64,000 nt of DNA from Homalodisca vitripennis (taxonomy: Eukaryota; Arthropoda; Insecta; Hemiptera; Cicadellidae). The stretch is from NCBI RefSeq assembly GCF_021130785.1, contig NC_060215.1, positions 120,242,501 to 120,306,500 of the forward strand, read 5' to 3'. Positions 1-12,210 of the stretch are shown here, one piece after another; position 1 is the first letter of the stretch, and the number at the start of each line of letters is the position of its first letter. The notes under the pieces are model-generated. The model did no database searches and was not told the DNA's origin. It saw nothing but the letters and a program-made list of their open reading frames with translations. A program made the position numbers and the translations under genes.

Positions 1-860
1 TTTTATTTACATTTGCTTTAGTTCTAGAGTAAACCAGTTTATTTTTTTCCCAGATTTGGTTGATCCCCGTTTCACAAGTTTAGTAGGACAATGCAAATTA
101 AAAGTATCTGTTAAATATTCTAGAAATAAAGCAAATGCATAATCTATATTTGTGAATTCTGTTAAATAATTCCAATCAGTTAAAAACAATTCATCCTTAC
201 AATTATTAATATCATCTAACCTTAGGTTTCTTACAGTACCAAAGTAAAAATTTTCATTCTTGACACCACTATTGTTAATAAATTTTGCCAACACTCCAAC
301 ATGGTCTGAAAGTTGGGCTGATATACGATACAATCCCTGTTCTCTTCTCCATGGTTAGTGATTACATTATCCAGACACACTCTCTTTCGAGTTGGATATA
401 AATTGAGACAAACCACATATTTATTAAAATCACCACAGATTATTAGTTTATCCTTATGTTTATTTTTCGCAAATTTAATAAAATGTTCAAGTTGATAAAG
501 TAAAAAAGTACCTCGGAGTCAGGAGTACGATAGATGCTAGCAACAACAGTACTATTATTAATCATAGCTACAGTAATTTCAAAATACGTTCTCAATAAAA
601 AAACTATTTACATTGAAACTTTTAAACTCAATACCACCCTTCACAAATATACAAGAACCTCCTACAGTTAGGGAAAGATATCTACAACAAATGTAGGCTA
701 TTTTGTAACCAGTAGGAACATATAATAAACTTTCATCTTGGTGCAACTAATGTTCATTTAAGGCTATAATAACATCAAAATTTAACCTGTCTAATGTTAG
801 TTCTAAAGGAAAAAGTTTACTTCTCAAGGACTGAATGTTGAGATAAACACTTTCAGGAGC
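1..860 (-). pseudogene. LINE ORF2 endonuclease domain, fragment
   Basis: Apurinic-type endonuclease (EN) domain of a CR1/Jockey-like non-LTR retrotransposon; in an intact element it nicks target DNA to prime reverse transcription. Read on the minus strand from about 860 down, successive pieces give an N-terminal block with ALNEH (about 750-765), a GGSCIFVK segment (about 640-670), the IICGDFN motif (about 425-445), PTRKRVCLDNVITN (about 365-405) and SDHVGVL (about 290-310), ending in WFTLELKQ before the window edge. This is the usual EN order. Several frame changes and stops interrupt it. The RT domain would lie left of position 1. Assignment to LINE EN is firm; the clade is inferred. Confidence 0.85.
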
Positions 861-929
861 CTGCAGTCGTCTGTGATGACTAATGATGGTTCGCCACTGT
901 CATCAGCTGATCGTTCCCCGCAGATGTAA

Positions 930-1415
930 CTACACTTTCAGATTAACAGTCACCAACATCCAGTGCTTCACATCCTCTCCGCCAGCCAGCCACCGTTTGT
1001 CATTCGGACTGAAATGCATTCCATGAGCGGCATGCAAATTTCGTTCTACACTACTCGATTTCACAAAGGTCACGTTTAAGTAGTCTGTGCTCATGATTTT
1101 TAGAGCAATATTTGTTCTTCTTATCTCAACATTAATACAAGACCATTCTAATAAATCATACCTGTTTGGCCACCAGTTATGGACTCAGATTCATCAAATT
1201 GCAATCAAAGTCATTTATTGAGCTACACATGGTCCTTTTCATACGTTTTTCTCATACATGTATTGCAACACCATTGTACGTTTAATTTGTCAATTTTATT
1301 AAATTCTTTAGCGGTGAGGGTTGTACATCGAAGATGAAACCAAAACAAACAAGTTTTACACTGTATTGCTTTAAAATTACCAGTACTCTTTTTATATTTC
1401 CCACAAGGGTATTAA
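930..1415 (-). pseudogene. LINE ORF1 remnant: PHD finger and esterase-like tail
   Basis: Upstream of the endonuclease on the same strand. At 1256-1405 the translation has the cysteine/histidine pattern of the PHD-like zinc finger found in ORF1 of CR1-type insect LINEs (CGKYKK, AIQCKTC, WFHLRC, QWCCNTC). At about 940-1080 a second segment reads HAAHGMHFSPNDKRWLAG, like the conserved end of the SGNH-esterase-like domain in such ORF1 proteins (HGLHLN..GK..LA). The two parts are separated by stops. Together with the EN fragment they make a 5' LINE portion running minus-ward out of the window. Seen: motifs and order. Known: these domains occur in CR1/L2 ORF1s. Inferred: one original element. Confidence 0.6.
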
Positions 1416-1624
1416 CTTTTCACCATATTGAGAAAGGATAAGAAATATACTTAAAATATTATGGAGATAATAAAAACAGTTCACTTTTTAATATATAAGT
1501 AAAAAAAATAAATTATAAGACCCTTATTTATAATTTCAAATTAAAATTTATTCATATAATCTTAATAACATGAGAAGAAAAATAAAATAATTTTGTTTTA
1601 TTTAAAATAATATTAGTCACTGTC

Positions 1625-1840
1625 AGGATTTGAACCACTGGTCTTTGGCTTATGAGGAATGCATAACAGGAGGACTTAAGAGGAATCATTAGTACAAAAA
1701 TAGTAATGATAAATAAATAACAGATTTTAATAAAAATAAATATATTACTTACAAAAAGTTGTTGCCTTCAGTGCGAGTTTGATAAAGGTACCACAGACTA
1801 CTGTTCCCAATCTTATCAACTGAGCTATCATAGAATGCAA
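1625..1840 (-). repeat. Possible tRNA-derived SINE remnant
   Basis: On the minus strand an A-box-like stretch TAGCTCAGTTGATAAGA lies near 1810-1830 and a B-box-like GGTTCAAATCC near 1630-1645. They are some 180 bp apart, far more than in a tRNA, and the T arm does not pair well. A tRNA-derived SINE with an internal insertion would fit; a functional tRNA would not. Confidence 0.25.
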
Positions 1841-4150
1841 AAAGTGAATATCCACACTCCTTAATACATACAAACTCAACAAGCATGAACCAGTACAATT
1901 TTTGACATGTACTGTTTTATTCAAATCCAACTGTTATGGCAGAATATTAATATTACTTTGTGTCATAAGATTTTTGTATTTGTTTAACTGATGAAATACT
2001 AAAAAAGAACTTTAGTGAAAACTAATGAAATTCTATTCAACAGAGTACAAAAAATTAACAGAAATTGTCTGAAGGTTTTAGGTACTTAAAACACTTGTTT
2101 CACTATTTGAAACTCAAAATAACACAGCTCACTAAAAAACTTCCTAACTACTATATAGCAGCAGGCGAATCTTATGATGCAGACGTAAACTCAACATTGA
2201 CATCGGAAATTCAATTCACTGGAATACAATTAAGTAGAAGTGCTCATACATGTGTATTGCCTATGGAATTTTGTGTAAAGCCACGGGTAACTGCTATTAA
2301 CGTAATAAAACTGCCAAATCATAGTTCTTTAACTTTTGAAAATAATATGTGAATGGTGGTCAAAATCTCTAACCAAATTAATGAAATAAGGCGTTGGAGC
2401 TGCTACTACATTTTAATGATAGCAGATAATTGTTTGAGTTAGCTAAAGACCTAGCAATATTAGTAAATAGTAATAAAAATATATGTGAGTCAATCTATTT
2501 ATAAAAAAATGGGCAAATTGAAAAAAAATCATTAATTAGGAATATAAAATTTAAACCACTTGAAAATATTAAAACCCAGGTGCATTAAGAGTTTTAAATG
2601 CAGATAAATTCTTTAACAGTCTTAATAAAATCCAATATTGGAACTACTGCAGTTTTATTTTACATGTCAGCTGATTAACAGAATTAGTTCAAAACCTAAT
2701 AACTATAAATAATAATAGGCATAGGATTCATAAAGTCAGTGGTTTTGTTGTATTTGGGAAAAATAACATTAGATATTCTAATTAATAAATTAGCATAAAT
2801 ATTGCCTTTTATTTAGATTATAATCATAAAAGTAAACAGATACAAATAAATACCAAAACGTAAGAATAGCCTTACCAAACACAATAACTTCGTTACACGT
2901 GTTACTACTTTATTGTAACATATGACTATTATATACTTATTATTATATACTTTATTGACTATTTATATAATAAACACAGTGTCCAACTGAAGAAGGCAAG
3001 TCAAGTATTCGAATGTTGAAAAATATTGTTTGTCCAAAACGGATATACCCTGCGAGAGATAGGAAAGAAGTAAAAGATGTTTCATCTACTAATAATGCAT
3101 TGCGCAGGATACATAAATAAAATAGCAGTATCAATAAAATCAGTAAAATAATAGCAGTAAAATAATAAATCTTAAAACTCTAATAATTAGATAGGTTCAG
3201 AGCCGTGTTGTTTGTAAATAACATCATAATTTCGAAACTATTTTATATCTTCTGACGTAATGGTCTATATAAAATGAAAAGTAATTTGTCACATGCACAC
3301 ATAATTTAGAAATTAATTATCAGTTTTATATTATTTTCATAACAATACTGGTATCCAAATTCCTTTCTAACAAAATATGTGAGAGTTTCTATTAGGAAAA
3401 GTCTAGAAAATAATTTTAATAAGTAGGATACTACATTTATTATTTTCTTTAGTGGTAGCAAGTTTACCAAGAATATCCTGGCACTTTATTTATACAAATT
3501 TTGGAAATGGAACTAACTACTTAACTTATATTTTGTTGGCTGATAATTGCATATTTTACTATAAACTTAATTAATAAAATAAATTGTAGATTACATATTT
3601 TTTAAGTAAAAAATACTCAATACAAATAAATATGCTGCCTTAGGAATTATAAATTAGCATTGCTAGTGATGAAAAGAAAAAAATACATTAAAGGTGCCTA
3701 CCCCTACATGCCACTCACAGACAGAGAGTTTTACAGTGTTCTTTTTAAATGAGAGAGCCTTTTTATCACTATATTTGACTACTTCTAATAAAAGCAATAA
3801 CTAATTTTCTTACCCAAACTAAAACTGAATAAAATATGTAAAGTTCAAATAAAATTAATTGTTTTTTAAACTGAGTTACAGCACTTTTTACCTTTCTCTC
3901 AATATTTAAATATTTAACTGCTATTTTGGTTTGATAAGGGTGTGCAGATACAACCTTGTCATACCCAAATGAGTAATGTTCGCTATGACAAGGTTCTAAC
4001 TGCATTTATATGTGTTTAAAATATAAGAGAAAACAATTAATTTAGGGGCTGAATTATTATTAAAAGTATCTATAACTATGTTCTAAGTAATTTTAAAAGT
4101 TATTGCAAAAATAATAACTTTAAATAATAAAAATAAATACAATAGAAACT
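1841..4150. other. AT-rich stretch without recognisable gene
   Basis: Mostly A+T-rich unique-looking sequence with short chance open frames. A 95-codon frame at 2065-2352 (plus, TTG start) and a 78-codon frame at 3769-4005 (minus) show no family motif, no clear splice sites and ordinary AT-rich composition. I see no transposon hallmark. Confidence 0.5.
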
Positions 4151-4539
4151 TTACAGGTGTTTTTCTCCAAAGTAGGTGCAGCGCAGGTAGAACCTTGTCA
4201 AACCAATGCCACGAAGTGGCCAGGGAAGCTAGCTTCTCTTGACGGAGACATACGAGTGATCCCGACTACTAGCGAACGTTTCATCCGAGTTTTACCGAAG
4301 GGCAGAATGCTTACCGCGCGACTCGCTCAAGGTCTGGCCGCCAGTCCGGCCCTATCTTGACTTCGGTTATGTTATAGACCACTTGCGTACATCTTTCCTT
4401 GCCGTATGTTGTATAATGTTGTCGGTGTCGCTGTTATTAGTTTATGGGTCATGTAAACTATCGGTTATATATAGTACCTTTCTAGGACGTTGCAAATTTA
4501 AAATAAAAGAATAGTTCCTCTGTGTATTATTTATTCACG

Positions 4540-6550
4540 ATGACGAAGCCGGATTGTATTATTAAACGCCGTATAGTCGTAAAGTAAAGATGTCGTACCC
4601 TTTCATCTACACCTTTTGAAGAAAAAAAGGAAATAATAACACTTGAAAGGCCTACTCCATATTTACCAAATTTAGTGAAAAGTTTACCCGACATTTTCAA
4701 TCGATCTCTTAAAAAATGTGACTGGTAGGCTGGTAGTACAGAGTTGAATGCTTATTTTTGTAACTGAAATTATTTTAATTGTTTATGATTTCGTAAAGAT
4801 CGGAATACTAGCTGGACTAAAGGTGTATTCACCCACTAATGGAACTTAGTAACATCAATTGCAGGAAACGAAATTTCAGTAAATAATTTGCTATCGCCTT
4901 TGAGTGTTTCATAAATTTTCCAGAGCAGAATAGAAACCGCTGATCAATGTTGTATGCTTTTTTGGTAAACAGGAGTTAGCGTTTCAAGATCACGATGAGA
5001 TTGAAAAATCTGTTAATCGGGGTAGTTACATTGATTTTCAAAATACACAACAGATTACTCTTTTAGTAGAACACCTAGAAAACGCTACTGTTTTTAAGCG
5101 ATTTTCAAATCCCATTCAACATTATTTTATTGAAGCTGTGGGGTCCTCTCTTCTGTTAGCAATAAAGGAAGAAATGGATTATGCACGTTTTGTGGCTGAG
5201 ATGTTTGATGAAACCACAGATTTTCTAACAAAGCTCAATCCCCTATTGTATTTCCATAAATTTATAATGGGTAAGTTAAAGTATGTTTTTTGGGTTTCAG
5301 TGATGTAATCTGCTGCTATTACAAATCTTATCAATTATTATTTAAATAATTCGGAATGCAATGCAAAACTTGTTGCTCAAACTTATGATAGCGCCAGTAC
5401 AGTGTCTTGACGTTTATCTGGAGTACAAGCCAGAATAATACCCAGAAGCACCTTATTGTTAATAGTTATGCACATGTCTTAAATGTAGTACTATTTCGAA
5501 GTGTTAGTGATATTCCTGAGTGCAAAATATTTTTCAGTACACTTAATAAAAATGTAGCGTTTTTTCAAGATTGTAAAAACGTGCTGCCTTTCTAGATAGA
5601 TTTATGAAAAGGAGATTGTCCAATATATGCCTTACACGCTGGAACTACTCGCCAATTCTAGATAACACAGTGTGTAACAATAGAGTTTAACTTTTCGAGG
5701 TTTTAACGCAATGTACATCCAGAAGAAATTGAGACTGACATTTTGGCTCCAGTGAATGGGTTTCTATCGTTACTGGAAGACTTTCACTTTTTTACTCTGT
5801 GTTTTTGACTAAATCTTTGCTTTTTTGTGTTTTTGATGTTTTATAACACCAGTCAAGCAATATAGTGTACTCTAGGAAGAACATTGACAGTACTCGTCAA
5901 AACATTGTCAAACTTCATAATGACTATGATAAAACTATGAAGAAGTTGAGGAGGACGTTGGACCACCTACAAAGAGGAGGTATACCAACTACAAATATTG
6001 TACTGTGAAACGTTTGAGAATATAGATGGATATATTCCAGTCACGCTCTGAAGACTATTCAAAGTTGGACTTTTGCAACTACTTGCAACAGAAATATTTT
6101 CGAAGCATGAAGATGTATTTCCGGGAACAGCTTGTTGGGTGTATATAGCAAGTTTTTTCTACCACGTTCGGTTAAAAATGAACTATTAGTATTCCATTAC
6201 AATGAAGAGATTAAAAGAAAACTGCTGAAAGGTCTGTGCAAATTATTTGACTCCAACCTTATGCTCAGACCAGCTTTGCCCCAAATTAATTTATTGGTGA
6301 GCTTAATTTACAAGATTCCAGTGACTACGGCCTCTGTCGTACGGTTCTTTTCTGCACTGAAAAGGATAAAGACTTATTCGAAAAAATCCACTCGTTAACA
6401 GATACTCTCTCTCTCACTTAGGCCTAATATCCATTGAATGTGAGTTGCTGGCAGAATAAAAATCAAAGGAAAGTTTCTTTTGACGAAGTAGTAAATATAT
6501 ATGCTGTTAAGTACAGAAGAATGGAGTTCAATTTCCGTTATTTGGCCTAC
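4540..6550 (+). pseudogene. Fossil hAT transposase (ZMYM1 / DUF4371 type)
   Basis: Remains of a hAT-superfamily cut-and-paste transposase of the kind often annotated as zinc finger MYM-type protein 1-like. Pieces occur in order but in different frames: ERPTPYLPNLVKSLPD near 4645-4695; FVAEMFDETTDF near 5190-5225 (DETTD carries the first catalytic Asp); KLVAQTYDSAST near 5370-5405, where the intact family has a D-G-A-S motif; SYAHVLNVVLF near 5465-5495; and the C-terminal hAT dimerisation block IPVTTASVVRFFSALKRIKTY near 6312-6375, then a SLGLISIE block near 6410-6440. Stops and frameshifts throughout make it dead. The GC-richer stretch 4157-4370 upstream may be its original 5' end; I could not match termini. 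Confidence 0.75.
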
Positions 6551-6659
6551 AAACAATTACGAGTTTTCATCTCTGAAGTACAAAAACAATTCTTCAACTG
6601 TAGAAACATGTTTCTGTTAATCACATCATGTAACTTAAATGTGAAATCATAATCAATGT

Positions 6660-7885
6660 GTACCGTTTTACTGGCACATGAGGGGTTAGCCTTGCATTTA
6701 AGTTTTGTGAAGGTTCAAAAAGGAAACGAAAATCTTCTAAAATTAATAAAGTTCCAACTAAAATAAAACTTCTTCTTCAAAATAATCACTGGATTTAAAA
6801 TTAAAATAAAAACTTCTTGATGACTTTTAAGTTGAAACTTGCAATATATTAGTCACTCAAAAAAAGTACAAAGTTCTCACAGCTTGTCTTTTATTCAATT
6901 TTCAAAATTCAATACTTTCACACTATAATCTGATCTGGCAATTCTTCACCTTAATTTATCTTCAAAATTCAATTTTATACTGTTACTAATTTCTTTAATT
7001 TACTTTAAATATCAACAATATGTGTATTATAAAAATTCTTCTGTGTTAGAGAATATCAGATATTCTTCAGTGTTAGAGAATTAAATTGCTGAAAGCATCT
7101 ATAACAACCACAAAACTTTTTTAGTATTTTTTTACATAAACTTTTATATACATGTGCTCACTGCACCAACAAGTTTTATATTGCACAGATCAAAAGGACA
7201 AGTTCCTAAATTCCCATTAAATTTAATTTTCACAAATTTCTTTCCCAAAAATTATTCAAAATAACTAAGAATGAATATTGACTGGACTCCAGTTAAAAGT
7301 TCACTTAACCGCAGGTTCTATGACGATTAGCAAGAAACAACTCTAAACACTTTCAAAGGCTTTAATTGTTTCCACTACTACAGATCAACTGAGACGGGAG
7401 GTATGGCACGTCTACCTCACCCCACCTCTCAATTTCATTATCAAACTCTCCCATCTGCGATGTGCGCCTCGCTGATAGAAGGCTTTTTTGTACTGTCCAG
7501 TCCTTATCATTCTTTTGGGCCTACTCCTTCCACCGGTAATCCAGTTACCCCAAAATTAATATTTAATACAATCGGTACAGTAGGTTTATTTTAATCAGAA
7601 TTTGTAGATACACAACGCTTATTAACTTGGAAAGGGCTACGTTATATAGATGTTATTTTTTCATCTGGGATCATAGAGTTAATTTATTAATACTATTTCT
7701 TAATGATATACAAGAAGTCTCTTCTTTAAAATTGTTATGGATCTATGCAAAATCAAATGTTACGTTTCTAGATTTAGATCTTTTTTTATTGAATCCGAAT
7801 TTCTCCAAACTAAAAAAGAGACTAACACTATGGATAATATACATTTCCCCAGCTGCCCTCTAATGTATGTATGTATGTCTAAAAC
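6660..7885. other. Intergenic, no recognised gene
   Basis: AT-rich sequence. A 63-codon plus-strand frame at 7403-7594 lies in a locally GC-richer patch (7395-7560) but has no motif I recognise. A short GTAT-type tetranucleotide run sits at about 7864-7880. Frames at 7627-7863 are low-complexity and unsupported. Confidence 0.45.
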
Positions 7886-7889
7886 TCAA

Positions 7890-8725
7890 CTCCAAAACAA
7901 TTTTCAGTAAGAGCTAAGAAACTATGCAGCAGCCAATCTGATTTCTTAAACTATATTGACAAATTAGGTAAAACACTCAAGGATTTGGATTACCCTGAAA
8001 AATTGTCAAAAATCAAATTAACAAACCAAAATGTGTAAAGGATTCATGCAAAAGAGTATGCAAAACAACGTAAATTTATTGCTCAATTCTTCCCTGGTCT
8101 AGGCAAAATTAATTCTATTATAACAATTCGTTTTAACTTACTTCAAAGTTCCTCTGACACTTCAAATTTTGTTTCAAAAGCACTAACATTAATTTTTAGA
8201 AGATCTCCAAATTTTAAAAATAGGCTGGTTTACACATGAGTTCCAAAATCTATTAAATATATGAGAAATGGGTGTGATCCGTGTAAAAAAACCACGATGT
8301 GGAACGTGTAAAATTATGAATTCCTCAAGAGAATTCATGAGCAGTAATACTAAAATTGCCTATACTACAATTGGCAACATGGAATTTAATTCAAAAAATC
8401 TAATATACCAAATTAATTGCAAGTTTTGCTCCAAAAAATATATTGGCCAAACATTTAACCATTTAAAAATTCGTATGACAGGACATAGGTTTGATATGTT
8501 CCATCAAGATAAGGAAAAACCATTGGCAATAGATTGCCTAGAAAAGAAACAAGACAAAATTGAGGAGGGTTTTACATTAAAAAGAATACACCAAATAATA
8601 TCATGCTCTGATGAGAATTACAATACAACTAAAGCACATTGAGCAAGCTCACCAAATCATGTTGAGAACAAAAACTCCATTTGGTCTGAATTTAAGATAA
8701 CGTTTTAAGTAATTTTAAGACATTT
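7890..8725 (+). pseudogene. Penelope-like retroelement remnant with GIY-YIG domain
   Basis: C-terminal part of a Penelope-like element polyprotein (RT linked to a GIY-YIG endonuclease). Upstream frame pieces read FIAQFFPGLGKIN, FNLLQSSSDTS and LIFRRSPNFKNRLVYT (about 8075-8240), matching the RT-to-endonuclease linker of arthropod Penelope elements. The 8268-8642 frame has a CCHH-like cysteine cluster (CDPCKK, CGTCK) followed by LIYQINCKFCSKKYIGQT and RMTGHR, the GIY-YIG core. At least one frameshift separates linker and endonuclease and the RT is missing, so it is a truncated dead copy. No long terminal repeats were seen. Confidence 0.75.
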
Positions 8726-9830
8726 ACAATTTTTCAAATTATTCCATCCTTTTCAAAATCATAATAACACAAGCTGTTTCGATTCCAGTATATAAAAGTA
8801 GATAAAACAATGACCAATAAAATCAGACCGATTGCTCTTCGTTCAACATTTTCCAAAAGTTATGACCAATTAACAAGAAACAAACCTAAATTTTACTTGA
8901 AATTAAAATGTATTTAGTATAACAAAACTTAGATTCAAAACAGGAAAACATACTTAATAATCGTTACAAAATTTAATGGATACTGTCTGTAATTTTATAT
9001 CTTATACGCAAATAGGAAGTAAGTGGACGCAAAGCTTTTGAACATAATAATGCCAGTTTGACTTATTTTGCGAATGACAAAGTATTGCATTATATCAATG
9101 ATGATTTGACTGAATGTAGTCAACATATTAACAAAGACTCAAATGTCTCAAATATCTGTCATGTCATAATATCGCAAATAATATTCTATATAGATGTGCT
9201 GATTGTTTGTTTCAACAGACACACTTCAATTTCCAATGTACTAAGGTTGACCAGACCAATAAAATTATACTCTATAGAATTATTGTTGATCTTGGAATAA
9301 ATAGCAAAGAGAACAAAATTAAAAAAAAAAACTATTGTCTTAAGATGTTTATGTGTTTTTCAAGCTTTCTGCTATGAAACCTCAATATTTCGAAACAGTA
9401 TATAACTAGTAAATATTTTTGTGCTAACAATAACTATTAAAGAAAATTAAGAGAGCAAGAATATTTACCTGATCCAAAACTACTTTTACTAGCACACTTT
9501 ATCGCTTTTGGGGGCTAAAACCTAATAACCTGATTCTAGCTGTGAAACAATTTAAAAATTACCATTTATGAATTAAAATTTGGTTCAGAAATATTAATTA
9601 TGTTTATTTTTTTTACAACGTATAAAGATAGCTATTAAATCAATTCTTCTTTTACTATAGCGTAACTATTGTTTTTCAAGTATGATTTGTGTTAATTTTA
9701 GAAATCCATGTTCATTTAGTGTTAAGATCACTTTAAAACCAGGTTATGTATTTTAGTTTATTTTTTTTCTTAGCTAACAGTTATTATAAAGTGGATAAGA
9801 TGTATTCGTTTTAATTTGTTCGTAGGCTCA
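8726..9830. other. AT-rich intergenic
   Basis: No motif-bearing frame. An 80-codon frame at 9058-9300 (plus) has no family signature. Several A and T homopolymer runs occur, for example near 9320 and 9605. Confidence 0.45.
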
Positions 9831-9911
9831 AGATACAGTGTAGTTACAAGAATGTAACATATAACCTGGTATATCTCTTGTGCAATACAGAGTAGCTCAG
9901 TGCTACAGTGT

Positions 9912-10195
9912 TGCCATGTCGCAGAGTAACAGCCAGACACAATTAATGAACGCAGTTAAAGGCAAGTCTCTCCTCTGGTGCTTTGTTATTGAAGGCTACC
10001 GTTTTGTCTAGTCTCAGAGTAACAGCCAGGCTCTGTGGTGACACAATTACTGAGCGCAGTTAAAGGCAAGTCTCTCCTCTGGTGCCTTGTTATTGAAGGT
10101 CTCTTGATTAGACTCTATAACTCCTAGAGTGGACCAGTGCTACCGTTTTGTCTTGTCGCAGAGTAACAGCCAGGCTCTGTGGTGACACAATTATA
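9912..10195 (+). repeat. Reiterated ~104-bp Jockey-type RT fragments
   Basis: The same short segment occurs repeatedly: a block beginning TCGCAGAGTAACAGCCAG and running to TGGTGCYTTGTTATTGAAGG. Copies or part-copies start near 9917, 10015 and 10155, and again at 11561-11700. Translated, the block matches the palm region of Jockey/I-like reverse transcriptases just before the catalytic YADD (RRVTARLCGD, then SPLLWCLVID). Copies are truncated at different points and joined head to tail, so this is a scrambled fragment cluster, not a gene. Confidence 0.65.
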
Positions 10196-10427
10196 GTAGA
10201 TAATTTATAGCATGACCGGTGACTTCGAGATGCACCGTAGGCAAAGACGGAACTAAAGTGGTGGGGGGTGGAGCGGCTCAGTGTGTTGCCGTATTTAGCC
10301 TTGTGAACTTCGGTCTCCAGTCTTCTATACGTGCCGCCCAAAAAACATTCGCTTGTGCCAATTCACGAGTTGTAATACAATTTGTGAATTAATTGCGTTG
10401 TGCTCATTACGTTGTAAAGAGTTTGAG

Positions 10428-10750
10428 ATGGATCATAATGTAAAAAGTAAAATTGGAGGTAGAAAGGTTATACACGGCCAAGCAAGAGAAGTGCTTCCCA
10501 TTTTATGAAACGGGAAGCAGAAACCAACACACTTATAAATTTGAAGAAAGTTCAACAGCGTGTCGTAGAGGCAACTGGAATTTCTGAAAGTACGCTGAGA
10601 CGAATTTTGAAGGAGGAAAAAAATAAGTCCAATTGGCAATTCTTTTAGTACGCCCAACAAAGTAAGAAAACGCAAACATACTAAAAGTAATCTGGACAAT
10701 TTTGATTTGGGTATAGTTCGAAGAACAATAAATAATTTTCATTGACAACG
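10428..10750 (+). pseudogene. Helix-turn-helix transposase-like N-terminus, broken
   Basis: Three frame pieces give an ordered protein: MDHNVKSKIGGRKVIHGQAR from 10428, then EAETNTLINLKKVQQRVVEA and GISESTLRRILKEEKN (about 10510-10625), then KRKHTKSNLDNFDLGIVRRT (about 10670-10730). The middle piece is a helix-turn-helix of the kind at the N-terminus of Tc1/mariner-related insect transposases and their derived genes. At least two frameshifts or stops break it and the DDE catalytic part is absent. Family recognition is moderate; the exact family is inferred. Confidence 0.6.
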
Positions 10751-11224
10751 GGGTTTTGTTATGTTAACTATTGCGTGTGTATCGTTGGCGTTATTGTTAT
10801 TTAAAGTATACATCATTAAATTAACTTGATACAAGTTGGTAGATAAAACTGAGTTTTTTTTCTTATTCTACTGTGTATATTGACAAATTAGTTTAACCAG
10901 GTTTATATTATTTTTTAATTTAGCAGCTAGGCTATGTCAGTTGAAAATTTTGTAGTGTATAATTGTATCTACTATCGTAAATCCTGAAGCTTACACGGTT
11001 AGTATATGATAAATTGAATTTTAATGGCTAACAAAGCGTAACAATTACAATTCTGAACTGTTGTCGTCGTTGGAGATCAAGAATAATATAAATTCCTACC
11101 CTTTCCCAATTTATGAGAACCCTTTCTTACCACCAGGTATCTCTACTGCGAGCTCATTAAGAAGGGTGAGCTATGAACACAATTTCGGCAGAACATAGTC
11201 ATTGTTAAGATCACGTACATCCGG

Positions 11225-11390
11225 TCCCAATATTTCCAAGATTTCCTGTATTGAATTCCCCATCATAAAAGTCCGTCACCGTAACTTCAAAAGAGTCTAG
11301 AAATGTTCAAATATTCTCAAGGTTTCCTATACTAAATTGCTCATCATAAAAGACCACCGTGGTAAGAACATAAGGGTCTAGAAATGTTGG
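11225..11390 (+). repeat. Imperfect ~80-bp tandem duplication
   Basis: Two adjacent similar blocks, about 11225-11303 and 11306-11386, share CATCATAAAAG, an ACCGT-like motif and GTCTAGAAATGTT in the same order. Function unknown. Confidence 0.5.
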
Positions 11391-11404
11391 TAAACACTAC
11401 AATA

Positions 11405-11440
11405 TTCGGCTCCCGCCACCACTATGAGCCGGGAGCCGAA
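11405..11440. other. Perfect 11-bp hairpin
   Basis: TTCGGCTCCCG at 11405-11415 is exactly reverse-complemented by CGGGAGCCGAA at 11430-11440 with a 14-nt loop. The stem is GC-rich inside AT-rich DNA. It may be a transposon terminus remnant or a structured RNA segment; no function can be assigned. Confidence 0.6.
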
Positions 11441-11559
11441 AACTCTCAGTAGGGTTAGTAGCACCGTATTCCCTCCCCTACTTTAGATTGTGCCCCCACG
11501 CGCTCAACTCCTCCACTCCTCACGCGCATCCCACCCGTCATGCTATAACTTCCCTAGAG

Positions 11560-11796
11560 TACAAGTCTCTCCTCTGGTGCTTTGTTATTGAAGGCTACCG
11601 TTTTGTCTTGTCGCAGAGTAACAGCCAGGCTCTGTGGTGACACAATTACTGAGCGCAGTAAAAGGTAAGTCTCTCCTCTGGTGCCTTGTTATTGATGGTC
11701 TCTCGATTATACTCTATAACGAAGGCTTTAATGTATACAGTTACGCAGGTGACTTTACAAGGAAACCTAAGGGAGCCAAATTTACATCCTATAAGT
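11560..11796 (+). pseudogene. Jockey-like RT palm fragment with mutated YADD
   Basis: The frame from 11634 reads SLLWCLVIDGLSIILYNEGF and then VYSYAGDF, with KGAKFTS following. This corresponds to the RT palm: LLWCLVVD, an N-E-G-F spacer and catalytic YADD, here altered to YAGD so one metal-binding Asp is lost. It belongs to the same family as the fragments at 9.9-10.2 kb. The frame is cut at 11796 by the hAT element and its target duplication, so the LINE fragment predates that insertion. Confidence 0.7.
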
Positions 11797-12210
11797 CAGA
11801 GGTTCCCAAACTTTTTTGGTCCACGGCTCCCTTTGAGTACAGACATGGCTTTGCGGCGCACCTAGTATAATTTATCCGTTTTGCATTGCGCTTACAGTAC
11901 AATAATTAAATTTTTAGTATAAAAATTTAATAGTTATTTGTTATTATACTTTACGTAGCATTGTTAATAAGATTGTTATTACTTTTTTAACGACACACCA
12001 GGTTTACCTTGTTCTTACAACGGTAAAAAACATCATTAAACACACAAAAGTTGGATTGTACTTGATTTATTGCAAAAAAAATGTAATAATAATAACTTAA
12101 AACAACCATAAGAAAAACATGACTCCCTTTATAAGAAAATTCTATATTAGAAATGAAATGCTAACTTGAAAAATATGATACATAAATAACAAAGTCCATA
12201 AGTTTCTGTT

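Noticed and set aside
1625..1645. tRNA gene suggested by a B-box-like sequence
   Set aside because: The T stem does not pair, no acceptor stem can be formed and the A-box is about 180 bp away.
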